Part shown: in pieces, positions 35,435 to 45,010 of the stretch | How the letters are laid out: each line of letters starts with the position of its first letter | Position numbering within the stretch: the first letter of the stretch is position 1 | Assembly (NCBI GenBank): GCA_040510375.1 | Contig: JBEVJC010000017.1 | Location: 124,001-188,000, forward strand | DNA: 64,000 nucleotides | Direction: 5' to 3' | DNA from: JBEVJC01 sp040510375 | GTDB lineage: Bacteria > Bacteroidota > Bacteroidia > Chitinophagales > Chitinophagaceae | Program-made: the position numbers and the translations under genes | Notes under the pieces: generated by a model | What the model saw: the letters and a program-made list of their open reading frames with translations, nothing else | The model's database searches: none | Told to the model about the DNA's origin: nothing

Positions 35435-36460
35435 TTATACCCTTGTAAACTTATAAGGATATACTTTCCCCGATGCCCATTGAGCAACATATAAATTATC
35501 ATCATCGTCCACACAAACATCATGCGGATGTACAAAGATTTTTTCAGCCTGTGCCATCGGTTGTAATATTCCGTTTTTATACAAGGGTTCTGTTCCACCT
35601 ATATTCGATACCACCTTATTATCCTTGTTCAACACCGTAACAAAACCAGTTCCTTCTGCAGAAAGATCCGGTGACCGTAATACTGCTGCATACAGGTTGT
35701 CCTTCCTGATTACGGGTCTGCATACACAGGCACCGGGCAACTGAATGCTTTCGATAAACTTCCCGTCCATACTGAACCGTTTGAAACAATTCTTTGTCCG
35801 GTCAGTTACCAGTAAGGAGGGTACCGCTTTCCGGCGGTCGATGGTAATGCCATGTGCATTGGAAAGGTTCTCTTCTTTTTCCCCCTTACCACCAAACCAT
35901 GATTTTAATTTTCCCTTGTTATCATATCTCAATACATATTGTTCGCCGTATCCATCGGCCACATAGAAGTCGCCATTATCATCCACCGCCACTTCTGTAG
36001 GTTTAAACTGTTCGGCCTTTGTATACAGTCCCGGTTCCAGCGGCACATTAATGGTCAGTAAGATCTTTCCATCCATCGTGGTCTTGAAGACCTGGTGAGT
36101 ATCGGTATCTGTAATAAAAAGAAACTGCTGGTCATTTTCATCGGCCAGCGTGAGACCGTGACCACCCGGAAACTCATGCCCCCAGCTACTCAGCAGCTTT
36201 CCGGATTTATTATAAACAAGTACATTATTACTGGTGTCGTTACCCAGCAGGATAATCCTGCCTTTTTTATCCATGATCATTTCGTGGCAATCCTTCACGG
36301 GATATTTTCCACTATCCAGCTGGCCCCATTTAGCATCCATGCGGTACCGCATCCCGTTATGTCCATATACAGGATCATTATTTTTTGCAAAAAGATCTTT
36401 GCAGATCAGCAGACCCGTGCCCATTACAGTTGATGCCCGGAGAAATTTTTTCCTGTTCAT
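35435..36460 (-). CDS. Exported NHL-type beta-propeller protein
   Basis: The 341-residue protein begins with an RKKFLRAST signal that resembles a Tat or Sec signal, ending near LFAK. The rest is a six-bladed propeller of NHL type (repeats such as TEVAVDDNGDFYVADGYGEQ, DRRKAVPSLLVTDRTKN and HPHDVCVDDDDNLYVAQW). The spacing resembles peptidyl-alpha-hydroxyglycine lyase-like propellers common in Bacteroidota and Planctomycetes. No catalytic residue was assigned. It sits between the DUF1501 gene (15 bases upstream) and the cytochrome-LRR gene, so it is part of that operon and probably works with them in the periplasm. Confidence 0.8.
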   Translation of the reverse strand: MNRKKFLRASTVMGTGLLICKDLFAKNNDPVYGHNGMRYRMDAKWGQLDSGKYPVKDCHEMIMDKKGRIILLGNDTSNNVLVYNKSGKLLSSWGHEFPGGHGLTLADENDQQFLFITDTDTHQVFKTTMDGKILLTINVPLEPGLYTKAEQFKPTEVAVDDNGDFYVADGYGEQYVLRYDNKGKLKSWFGGKGEKEENLSNAHGITIDRRKAVPSLLVTDRTKNCFKRFSMDGKFIESIQLPGACVCRPVIRKDNLYAAVLRSPDLSAEGTGFVTVLNKDNKVVSNIGGTEPLYKNGILQPMAQAEKIFVHPHDVCVDDDDNLYVAQWASGKVYPYKFTRV

Positions 36461-36475
36461 ATAGCAGTTTTTCGT

Positions 36476-37930
36476 TTATACTAAGATGTCTTTGACCACC
36501 GAACCCGATACATCTGTAAGCCGGTAACGCCGACCCAGGTGTTTAAAAATTAATTTCTCGTGATCAAGTCCCAGCTGGTTTAAAATGGTTGCCTGGAAAT
36601 CGTGTACATGCACCGGGTCTTTAATAATATTATAACCGAAATCATCCGTCTCACCATACACCAGCCCCGGTTTGATTCCGCCACCTGCCATCCAGATACT
36701 GAAACAACGCGGATGGTGATCACGTCCGTAATTCTCCTTTGTCATTTTACCCTGGCTGTAATTGGTGCGACCAAATTCACCGCCCCAGATCACCAGTGTT
36801 TCATCGAGCATACCCCGTTGCTTCAGGTCGGTAATCAGTGCGGCAGAAGCCTGGTCCACATCCATGGCCTGTTTGGCCATTTCTGTTGGCAGGTCATCAT
36901 GCTGATCCCAGCCCTGGTGATACAACTGAACAAAACGAACCCCATTCTCCGATAGCTTCCTTGCCAGTAATGCATTTGCCGCGAACGTACCTGGCACCAG
37001 GCAATCGGGTCCATACAGTTTTATAATATCATCGGGTTCCTTTGAAAGATCCGTTACTTCGGGGATGGCGGTCTGCATACGGTATGCCATCTCGTATTGC
37101 TGGATTTTTGTTGCTATCTCGGGGTCGCCGAATTCTTTATACGAAATTTCGTTCAGGCTGGCGAGTTTATCCAGCATCTCACGGCGACCTGTCCTGCTCA
37201 TGCCCTTCATATCATTCAGGTACAGTACCGGATTTTCACCACTGCTGAACTTCACTCCCTGATGAATGCTGTCGAGGAAACCACTGCCCCAGAGTTTTGA
37301 ATAAACACCCTGTCCATTGCCCCTGCCTTTTGAGAGCAACACGCAGAAAGCCGGCAGGTTTTTGTTTTCACTACCCAGTCCGTAACTTACCCAGGAACCC
37401 ATACTCGGCCGGTTACCTTGCTGGGCGCCGGTTTCAAAGAAAGTGATTGCAGGATCATGATTAATAGCTTCGGTATGCATTGACCGGATGATACAGATAT
37501 CGTCGACCACTTTGGCTGTATAGGGAAACAGATCACTCACCCATGCACTGGCCTTACCGTATTGTTTAAAGTTATGCGCTGAACCTACCAGTGGAAATGA
37601 TTTCTGATTGGCGGTCATTCCGGTTAACCGCTGACCACCTTTAACTGAGTCGGGAAGTTCCTGACCCATCATCTCCCTTAACTTAGGTTTGTAATCGAAC
37701 GATTCCAGTTGTGATGGTGCACCGGCCTGGAACAGGTAGATCACGCGTTTAGCCTTTGGTGCAAAATGGGGAAGACCGGTGTTCAATCCCTCTTCTGCCA
37801 AGGGTGAACCAGAGAACAGGTCGGGGATCAGCAATGAACCCAATGCCACGCTGCCCAGGCCGAGACTCAGTCTTGACAGGAAACGCCGACGGCTATTGTT
37901 GAGACCCTGTTCTAAAATTTCTTTTTCCAT
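36476..37930 (-). CDS. DUF1501 protein (sulfatase-like fold), Tat-exported
   Basis: The 484-residue protein starts with a twin-arginine signal (NSRRRFLSRLSLGLGSVALG), so it is folded before export. The DUF1501 family follows the alkaline-phosphatase-like fold and is predicted to be a hydrolase; recognisable segments are KRVIYLFQAGAPSQLESFDY, WVSDLFPYTAKVVDDICIIR, VRFVQLYHQGWDQHDD and WGGEFGRTNYSQG. The gene starts one base after the end of the PSD1 gene, so the two are tightly coupled. In Planctomycetes and Bacteroidota these pairs are always adjacent; their substrate is unknown. Confidence 0.9.
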   Translation of the reverse strand: MEKEILEQGLNNSRRRFLSRLSLGLGSVALGSLLIPDLFSGSPLAEEGLNTGLPHFAPKAKRVIYLFQAGAPSQLESFDYKPKLREMMGQELPDSVKGGQRLTGMTANQKSFPLVGSAHNFKQYGKASAWVSDLFPYTAKVVDDICIIRSMHTEAINHDPAITFFETGAQQGNRPSMGSWVSYGLGSENKNLPAFCVLLSKGRGNGQGVYSKLWGSGFLDSIHQGVKFSSGENPVLYLNDMKGMSRTGRREMLDKLASLNEISYKEFGDPEIATKIQQYEMAYRMQTAIPEVTDLSKEPDDIIKLYGPDCLVPGTFAANALLARKLSENGVRFVQLYHQGWDQHDDLPTEMAKQAMDVDQASAALITDLKQRGMLDETLVIWGGEFGRTNYSQGKMTKENYGRDHHPRCFSIWMAGGGIKPGLVYGETDDFGYNIIKDPVHVHDFQATILNQLGLDHEKLIFKHLGRRYRLTDVSGSVVKDILV

Positions 37931-37931
37931 A

Positions 37932-40256
37932 CTACGACTTTGTTATGGTTTCTTCCAGGTTATAAATGGTACTGATTACCTGCATTAATGCTGCATGGCT
38001 GATCAGTTCAAGTGACGGATCAGATGGATGCTCTCCCACTTCCAGTAATTGTCTTGCGTCCTCTTTCTTCAGCGTTTTCATCTGCCCGTTATAATAACCC
38101 AGTAAAATATCAAGTTCATTTTCTGCCGGCCTCCGGCAAACGATCAACCGGAATGCCTTGCTGATCTTATCCTTTGTACTATTTATTTCATGGAGTAATC
38201 TTGCTGACAATACGCGTGATGCTTCCAGTACAGCCGGATCATTTAACATCGCCAGTGCCTGTAAGGGTGTATTTGTTTTTAGACGCCGCACCTCGCACTG
38301 GTCGCGGTTACTGGCATCAAAAATATTCATCACCGGAGGCGGTGCTGTCCGTTTTATAAATATATACATGCCCCTACGGTAAAGTTCATCGCCATGATCC
38401 TGATTATAAGTGTTCAGCACACCGCGACCCGAAGTAGTCATTTCCCAGAGACCGGCAGGCTGGTAGGGTTTGAAACTGGGTCCGCCGATGGTTGGATTGA
38501 GCAGACCGCTACTGGCCAGAACTATATCACGGGTAAACTCAGCAGCCACGCGATACCGGGGCGAACGGCCTAATAAAATATTCTCCGGATCGGAATCCAG
38601 TTTATCTTTTGTGATCACCGCCGATTGACGGTAGGTGGCTGAAGTAACCAGTTGCCTTACCAATCGTTTGATATCCCATCCATTCTTCATAAAATCAACT
38701 GCCAGCCAGTCGAGCAGTTCGGGATGTGATGGAAGATCTCCCTGCATACCAAAATCACCGGTTGTTTTTACAATACCGCGACCAAAAAATTCCTGCCATA
38801 CCTGGTTCACAAAAACCCTGGATGTTAACGGGTTTTTTGTATCGAACATCCATTCTGCCAGGCCTGCACGATTCTTTGTTAGTGTATTGGCAAAGGGCAG
38901 GATGGCCGCTGGAGTGCCCGGTAATACTTCTTCACCATGTGCATCGTATGCGCCGCGATTCAGCAGGTAGGTCTTGCGCACCGAATCTTTATTATCTCCC
39001 ATCACCGATACCATGAGCCGGTTATCTGCTGCTGGTTTATTGATAAAATTCAATATCCCTTTCACATCTTCATCACTGATTTCAATCGATGGTTTTTTGG
39101 CATAGGTCTCAGGTCCTCCTACAAGTGACTCCAATCCTTTCTCCTCTACATTATTAAAAAATGCTGCCAGCTGGTAATGTTCTTTCTGGGAAAATGGATC
39201 ATATTTATGATCATGGCAATGGGCGCATTCCATGGTGATACCTAACAAACCCTTGCTAACTGTATTTGCGCGATCGGTTACATATTCAACCCGGTATTCT
39301 TCGTCCACCACCCCACCCTCTTCGGTGATCTTGTGGTTACGGTTAAAACCGGTGGCCAGTATCTGTTCCTTGGTAGCGGATGGCATCAGGTCGCCCGCAA
39401 GTTGCCAGCTGATAAATTTTTTATAGGAATAGTTTTCATTGAATGCATGGATCACCCAGTCACGCCAGGGCCACTGGCTGCGGTAGCTGTCGTCCTGGTA
39501 ACCGTGTGAATCAGCAAAACGCGCAATGTCCAGCCAGAACAGCGCCATCCGTTCACCATACGATTTACTCTTCAGCAGTTCTTCCACTATTTTTTCATAA
39601 GCATCCGGACTTTTATCAGCAAGGAATTTGTCCATCAGTTGCAGACCTGGAGGCAGTCCGGTCAGATCGAGGCTGACTCTTTTCAGTAAACGTTCCTTAT
39701 CTGCTTCGGGGTTGGGCGTTATATGGTGTTGTTCCAGTTTTTGCAGGATGAAGTGATCGATTCCGTTCCTTACCCATTCGGTTTGCTTTACCTGTGGCAA
39801 TGCAGGTTCCACCGGCGGGGTAAATGCCCAGTGTTTCTCGTATTTTGCCCCTTTTTTAATCCAGTTTTCAATCAGGCTGATCTCGGATTGGGTAAGCCGG
39901 AGATTGGAATTGGCAGGCGGCATCATCATCGATGTGTCGGTGGAAGAAATGCGGAGAAATACCTGCGAATGTTCCGGAATACCTGGCACGATCGCATAGG
40001 CGCCGGGATTTTCTTTCAGCACCTTGTATGCTTCATCGGGAAGATCCAGTCGCAGGCCGGCTTCCCGCTTATTGGCATCTGGACCGTGACAGGCAAAGCA
40101 TTTATCGGAAAGAATGGGGCGGATATCAAAATTATAACTGGGGTCAGTGCTAATGGAAGCCGTTTCCCTGCCGCGGTCGGATGAGTACAGACAGGCGGGA
40201 AGAAAATATACAATCGCGCCGATAGTGGCGAGGATGAAAATGGTCTTTTTGTTCAT
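37932..40256 (-). CDS. PSD1/DUF1549/DUF1553 cytochrome c lipoprotein
   Basis: The 774-residue protein has a lipoprotein-like signal (FLPAC, Cys at residue 22). It contains a PSD1-type cytochrome c domain (~40-140; CFACH and RLDLPDEAYK, closing with LTQSEISLIENWIKKG), then DUF1549 (~160-390; RVSLDLTGLPP, and a second CxxCH in ECAHCHDHKYDP), then DUF1553 (~460-740; NPLTSRVFVNQVWQEFFGRG and VTSATYRQS). Its two haem sites suggest electron transfer coupled to an unknown oxidation in the periplasm or at the surface. First gene of a four-gene operon with DUF1501, the NHL propeller and the DUF2231-cytochrome fusion. Confidence 0.9.
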   Translation of the reverse strand: MNKKTIFILATIGAIVYFLPACLYSSDRGRETASISTDPSYNFDIRPILSDKCFACHGPDANKREAGLRLDLPDEAYKVLKENPGAYAIVPGIPEHSQVFLRISSTDTSMMMPPANSNLRLTQSEISLIENWIKKGAKYEKHWAFTPPVEPALPQVKQTEWVRNGIDHFILQKLEQHHITPNPEADKERLLKRVSLDLTGLPPGLQLMDKFLADKSPDAYEKIVEELLKSKSYGERMALFWLDIARFADSHGYQDDSYRSQWPWRDWVIHAFNENYSYKKFISWQLAGDLMPSATKEQILATGFNRNHKITEEGGVVDEEYRVEYVTDRANTVSKGLLGITMECAHCHDHKYDPFSQKEHYQLAAFFNNVEEKGLESLVGGPETYAKKPSIEISDEDVKGILNFINKPAADNRLMVSVMGDNKDSVRKTYLLNRGAYDAHGEEVLPGTPAAILPFANTLTKNRAGLAEWMFDTKNPLTSRVFVNQVWQEFFGRGIVKTTGDFGMQGDLPSHPELLDWLAVDFMKNGWDIKRLVRQLVTSATYRQSAVITKDKLDSDPENILLGRSPRYRVAAEFTRDIVLASSGLLNPTIGGPSFKPYQPAGLWEMTTSGRGVLNTYNQDHGDELYRRGMYIFIKRTAPPPVMNIFDASNRDQCEVRRLKTNTPLQALAMLNDPAVLEASRVLSARLLHEINSTKDKISKAFRLIVCRRPAENELDILLGYYNGQMKTLKKEDARQLLEVGEHPSDPSLELISHAALMQVISTIYNLEETITKS

Positions 40257-40609
40257 ATCGCTGGCAAAAGGTGGCGACTAAAATCCGGAAAACCGGACCG
40301 GGCTGTACCGGTCTGGAATTTATCTTCTCAATATTAACCCATTTTCTTCAGTACCGGGCCACAATGGGGGAGTTATTTGGGTACGCCCCTGACCTCTAAA
40401 ATAGAAGGGCAATCAGTTAACGGTAATAAATATAAGCGTAATTTATAATAGCAGTTGAGGAGAGGGACGAAACCGCTTTTTGTTTATTGCGAGGCATTAC
40501 AATGCCTTCGGAGATTGCGTCAATGAGTCGACACTGTATTTGCGAGACGCGTCAGGCAATCAATTTACTGCGTTTGCGAAGCCGAGCCTGGCGTTTGTAC
40601 ATTCAATCA
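40257..40609. other. Intergenic region before the PSD1 operon
   Basis: 353 bases with no supportable gene; GGCATT/AATGCC forms a small hairpin near 40495. It lies downstream of the 302-residue orphan gene and must contain the PSD1 operon promoter, which I could not locate. Confidence 0.4.
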
Positions 40610-41518
40610 TTACTGCGCGTGACCCAGGGTCAGTTGCACGGCATTATTATCTTCCGGACTTACAACCGACCGTACCTTCACCACCTCGTGTTCGGTTTTT
40701 TTATCGTCGAAATTCGGATTGTAGGTATGGGTAGTTTTAAGGGTGACCATCAATGCATCTTCCGGTCGTATAGAAACCTCCCTTTTATGAAAAGAATCAA
40801 GCCAGTCCTGGTCCAGCACTTTTGCCTTGATCAGTTTTTTACCTTGCAAAAAATCCCATTTGGGTACCACACTCAGCATATCGATCTTTTTGATCTTTAA
40901 TAATTCGGTGGTTTCATTTATGATGGTCCGTTGACCCAGCTCTGCAAGGATCTTTGGTTTATTAAGATAAATGCCTTTCTGGATAAAGGTATTGCCGGCT
41001 GTTGATTTGTATTCGAAAAGTTCTTTGTCGTTTAAACTATTGATCTGTAACACCAGGTCGTCCACCGCATTTAAAATAAAATAATTATTTACCTGGGTAA
41101 CGATGATCTCCTGTTTTTCTCCGATTTCCCGTAAATCCTTATTTACCTGGTCAGTTAACTTCTGGATCTGATCCTTTGATACAATTTCCCTTTCTTCAGA
41201 AAGTAACCGTATTAGTTTGTATTTAAATTTCACCAGGAAAAAACCAATGATCTTAGTCACCTCCACATCTTTCAGCAGTTCATCTGGTATACCCTTCAAC
41301 ACCTGTGCCAGCCTGGTTTTCAGGGAACCGAACTTTACATCCTGAAGTACATATTCCGAAGCCAGTGTGGGGGAAATATTCCGGACAAGAAGCCTGTCAA
41401 AATCGGTCAGCACTTCATAAAACCTGATCAGCTGGTTAAATGCCTCCATGGCATTTTTGTCGTCCCTGAAAAGCAGGTTAGCCTCAAACTGCAACTCGGG
41501 AATATTTTCATTGGTCAT
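40610..41518 (-). CDS. Cytoplasmic orphan protein of 302 residues
   Basis: No family is recognised. The protein has no signal peptide or membrane segment. Its first ~150 residues are helical and charged (FNQLIRFYEVLTDFDRLLVRN and VSKDQIQKLTDQVNKDLREIG). The second half is Lys-rich with a strand-helix pattern and ends in an alternating beta segment (VVKVRSVVSPEDNNAVQLTLG). The gene is separated by ~200 bases or more from both neighbours and seems to be expressed alone. Confidence 0.65.
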   Translation of the reverse strand: MTNENIPELQFEANLLFRDDKNAMEAFNQLIRFYEVLTDFDRLLVRNISPTLASEYVLQDVKFGSLKTRLAQVLKGIPDELLKDVEVTKIIGFFLVKFKYKLIRLLSEEREIVSKDQIQKLTDQVNKDLREIGEKQEIIVTQVNNYFILNAVDDLVLQINSLNDKELFEYKSTAGNTFIQKGIYLNKPKILAELGQRTIINETTELLKIKKIDMLSVVPKWDFLQGKKLIKAKVLDQDWLDSFHKREVSIRPEDALMVTLKTTHTYNPNFDDKKTEHEVVKVRSVVSPEDNNAVQLTLGHAQ

Positions 41519-41727
41519 TCGGATCCTGACGGTTTAAATTTTTAAAGGGGCGGCAAAATACAACATTTATCAGTCCCGCTTCAAATAAAAAATCGGGTCA
41601 ATCCGGATCGCTTATTTCGTTTTTGGAAATGGAGTTCGTGTTTTATTAAACAAGTATTTCTGTATATCCTTATACGTTGTACCAGACTAAACCTTCCGCC
41701 GAAAGGTACCTAACCAGTGTTCACTTT

Positions 41728-43839
41728 TCAGGGCAGACTGAAAGCAATATAGGTGTCAGATGATTTGGTACCCATCTTCCCTCCGCCTGTTGCAATGACG
41801 ATATATTGTTTCCCGTTTACCATATATGTACAAGGTGTAGCATAACCACCTGCAGGAAGATCGGTCTCCCAAATCAACTTGCCCGTATATTTATCAAAGG
41901 CCCTGAATTTTTCATCCTTCGTTGCAGCAATAAACAACAGGCCGCCTGCTGTGACCAGTGGACCACCGTAATTTTCTGTACCTGTTATCGGAATGCCCAT
42001 TGCAGTAAGTTCCTTGTATTCTCCCAACGGAACCTTCCAACGCGCTTCACCAGTGTTCAGATCGATAGCAGTGAGGATGCCCCATGGTGGCTTTATGGCA
42101 GGATAGTTCATACTATCCAGGAAACGGTGATAGCCGGTATGGATATAGGGAAGAACATCCTCACCATCCTGATTGGAAACCTGCCTGATGCCACCCTGGT
42201 CTTTTGCGCCGGTGATATATCCAATAATGGCATAACGGTCCGACTCGGGCAGATGATTATAAGATGGCATCCTGCCCTTGCCCTTACTCATCAGTTCGCG
42301 GATAGCGGGTAAACTCATCCTTGATCCAATTCCTATTAATGAAGGGAACTGGTGTTGTTCACCGCTCAGGTCCAACCCGTGACAACTTGCGCAGTTAACC
42401 TGGTATAATTGTTCACCTGCAGTAATCTGTTTGTTTTTTACCTGTGCTTCAACCATGGTCAGGATCCAGGGCATTTCACTGGCATTGATATATAACAGAG
42501 AACTGGCTGGATCATATGCAGCACCACCCCATTCCCCTCCTCCGTCGAAACCGGGAAGGATCACGGTTCCTTCCTTACTGGGTGGAGTAAACAGGTTATT
42601 TGATTTCAAACCTTTCCATTTAGTAAAAACCTGGTCGTGCGTATGCAGATTGGTGATTTCGTCTGCACTGAAATGTTGCCGGACAAACGGTGCCGGCTTT
42701 TCGGGATATGGTTGGGTGGGCCAGGTATCTTCACCCATCAGATCCGATTTGGGGACGGGCAATTCATTGATCTTAAATAATGTTTCCCCTGTGGCACGGT
42801 CGAATACAAATACAAATCCCTGTTTGCTGATCTGTGCAACCGCCTTAACCGTTTTACCATTCCGTTCAACCGTAACCAGTGCAGGTGGAGCAGGCAGATC
42901 GCGATCCCAGATATCATGGTGTACTGTCTGGTAATGCCAGACCCGTTTACCTGTTGCTGCATCAAGAGCAAGTAAAGAATTTCCAAAAAGGTTTTGTCCC
43001 TTCCGGTTACCGCCATAAAAATCAAAAGAGGGTGAACCCAACGGAATATAAACAATACCTGTTTCCGGATCGAGTGTCATACCGCTCCAGGAGTTTACAC
43101 CACCCACAGTCTTCCAGGCATCGGCCGGCCAGGTCTCATATCCATATTCACCCGGATGCGGAATGGTATGGAAGATCCATTCGCGGTTGCCGGTAATGAT
43201 ATTAAATGCACGGATATGACCGGGTGCTGCGCCATTTTCTTCCGATACCCTGGAACCAATAATCACAAGGTTGTTGAATACCACGCCGGGACTGGTTGCG
43301 ATTACATATTTGGCACCGGCATCGGCATCAAGTCCCGATTTCAGATCAATGCTCCCTTCCTTCCCGAATGATAACACCGGCTTACCTGTTAGCGCATCAA
43401 TAGCATACAATCGTGAACCGGCTGTATAAAGAATTCGTTGATCATCGCCATTTCGCCAGTACATCACTCCCCGGTTGGCATGTACCGACTCACCTTTCGT
43501 TATGGGATCGAACGACCATTTCAATTTTCCGGTAACCCCATCGATGGCCAGGAGTTTCAATCGCGGGGAAGTCGCATAGAGAACCCCATCTATAAAAATG
43601 GGATTACATTGAATCTCACTTCGCTGACCTGGCTCCAGATCGTCGGAGTGGAATAACCAGGCCTGTTTTAACTGGTTCACGTTGCTGCTATCGATCTGTG
43701 TCAGCGAAGAATAATGGCTATTACCGGTATTGCCTGTATTTGGCCAGCCGGAGAAATCGGGTTGGTTGTCCGATTGCCGGTTACAACTGAAGATCAGTAA
43801 CGACAGGAACAGCAAGGCAAGTTTAAAACAGGAATACAT
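41728..43839 (-). CDS. PQQ-dependent dehydrogenase with inserted cytochrome c domain, lipoprotein
   Basis: The 703-residue protein has a lipoprotein signal with Cys19 (LLIFSC). It is an eight-bladed quinoprotein propeller (WPNTGNTGNSHYSSLTQI at the start; W-docking-type repeats such as LAIDGVTGKLKWSFD and LLALDAATGKRVWHYQ), interrupted by a cytochrome c module (CASCH at 483-487, RMPSYNHLPESDRYAIIGYI). This is the layout of membrane-tied quinoprotein glucose or alcohol dehydrogenases: substrate oxidised by PQQ, electrons passed to haem. Its start codon overlaps the stop of the YedE-like gene by one base (TGATG), so it closes the sulfur operon. No PQQ-synthesis genes are in the window. Confidence 0.88.
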   Translation of the reverse strand: MYSCFKLALLFLSLLIFSCNRQSDNQPDFSGWPNTGNTGNSHYSSLTQIDSSNVNQLKQAWLFHSDDLEPGQRSEIQCNPIFIDGVLYATSPRLKLLAIDGVTGKLKWSFDPITKGESVHANRGVMYWRNGDDQRILYTAGSRLYAIDALTGKPVLSFGKEGSIDLKSGLDADAGAKYVIATSPGVVFNNLVIIGSRVSEENGAAPGHIRAFNIITGNREWIFHTIPHPGEYGYETWPADAWKTVGGVNSWSGMTLDPETGIVYIPLGSPSFDFYGGNRKGQNLFGNSLLALDAATGKRVWHYQTVHHDIWDRDLPAPPALVTVERNGKTVKAVAQISKQGFVFVFDRATGETLFKINELPVPKSDLMGEDTWPTQPYPEKPAPFVRQHFSADEITNLHTHDQVFTKWKGLKSNNLFTPPSKEGTVILPGFDGGGEWGGAAYDPASSLLYINASEMPWILTMVEAQVKNKQITAGEQLYQVNCASCHGLDLSGEQHQFPSLIGIGSRMSLPAIRELMSKGKGRMPSYNHLPESDRYAIIGYITGAKDQGGIRQVSNQDGEDVLPYIHTGYHRFLDSMNYPAIKPPWGILTAIDLNTGEARWKVPLGEYKELTAMGIPITGTENYGGPLVTAGGLLFIAATKDEKFRAFDKYTGKLIWETDLPAGGYATPCTYMVNGKQYIVIATGGGKMGTKSSDTYIAFSLP

Positions 43840-44276
43840 CAGTCAGTTTTTTTTATTGGTAAAAAGAATCGTTCCCGGAAAAAACCGAAAACCCAGGTTC
43901 CGGCGATAGCACTAAGCAGGACGATCAGGACCACCAATGCACCTGTACCAATCTGCGCAAATAGCGGACCCGGGCAGGCGCCGGTCATAGCCCATCCAAG
44001 ACCAAATATTAATCCGCCGTATACCTGTCCCCTGTTGAATTTTTTCGGAATAAGCCGGATGGGTTGCCCGTCTACCGACCGGAGTTTATATTTTTTTATA
44101 AGGAATACCGAGATGATACCTACAACTACAGCGGTACCCATTACTCCATACATGTGGAAACTTTGGAAGCGGAACATCTCCTGCATCCTGAACCAGGATA
44201 TGATCTCCCCTTTAACCAGCACAATGCCGAAGACCACACCAACCAGTAAATACTTTATTAAAGAGATAACCTTCAT
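43839..44276 (-). CDS. YeeE/YedE-type sulfur transport subunit, half-size (DUF6691-like)
   Basis: The 145-residue protein has four hydrophobic segments and the conserved motif GWAMTGACPGPLFAQIG, whose Cys is typical of the YeeE/YedE family that moves thiosulfate or related sulfur compounds. It pairs with the 189-residue partner upstream; in Bacteroidota two such half-proteins usually lie beside a persulfide dioxygenase, as here. Its stop overlaps the start of the PQQ-dehydrogenase gene. Confidence 0.85.
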   Translation of the reverse strand: MKVISLIKYLLVGVVFGIVLVKGEIISWFRMQEMFRFQSFHMYGVMGTAVVVGIISVFLIKKYKLRSVDGQPIRLIPKKFNRGQVYGGLIFGLGWAMTGACPGPLFAQIGTGALVVLIVLLSAIAGTWVFGFFRERFFLPIKKTD

Positions 44277-44393
44277 ATATCGTTTCTATTAATTTTCAAT
44301 AATATTAAAGAGGGGACCTTCATTTATCGTTGCTAATAATTTCCAATAATTGTGTTGCAACCTGTAAGTCGCACCCGGTAAGGATTACAGGGC

Positions 44394-44963
44394 TTACGTG
44401 GGTAAACGGAGAATGAAGGGTAGGATCAGGTTGGCCATGATTATTCCTCCCAGCATAAAACAAATAGTGGCAATCAGTGATGGCAGTTGCAGGTTACTCA
44501 ATCCCATAATGGAATGTCCGGATGTGCAGCCGCCGGCATACCGGGTACCGAAACCTACCAGGAATCCGCCACCAATCAGCATTACAAAACCCCTGACGGA
44601 AAACAGGGCATGAAAACTAAAGAGGTCCGCCGGAAGTTGTTTACTGAAATCGGTGATGCCATCACTTTTCAGTTCATTGACCAGTTCGGGATTTATTTTC
44701 ATTGGAAGCGGGTCGGAAAGGAAGATTGTCGCAATCACAGCACCAATTAAAATCCCGGCAGCAAAAAAAAGGTTCCATGATTGTTCTTTCCAGTTGAATT
44801 TAAAAAAAGGAATATTCGCCGGGAAACAGGCTGCGCAGATCGTGCGCAGGTTGGAGGAAACGCCGAATGTTTTATTACCAAGCAGCAGCAGTGCAGGTAC
44901 AATTAATCCTATAAGAGCACCTGCAATGTACCAGGGCCATGGTTGTTTTAATAATCCGACCAT
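44394..44963 (-). CDS. YeeE/YedE-type sulfur transport subunit
   Basis: The 189-residue protein has four to five hydrophobic segments and the conserved GFGTRYAGGCTSGHSIMGL motif, where the Cys is thought to relay sulfur in thiosulfate/sulfide transport proteins of this family. A second Cys pair (RTICAACFP) lies on the first loop. It is encoded 46 bases after the persulfide dioxygenase gene and 117 bases before the second half-transporter, so the three probably act together in sulfide handling. Confidence 0.88.
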   Translation of the reverse strand: MVGLLKQPWPWYIAGALIGLIVPALLLLGNKTFGVSSNLRTICAACFPANIPFFKFNWKEQSWNLFFAAGILIGAVIATIFLSDPLPMKINPELVNELKSDGITDFSKQLPADLFSFHALFSVRGFVMLIGGGFLVGFGTRYAGGCTSGHSIMGLSNLQLPSLIATICFMLGGIIMANLILPFILRLPT

Positions 44964-45010
44964 AAAGAAAAAACATTAATTATTTTACCCGCACGAACCC
45001 ATCGCCGTTG

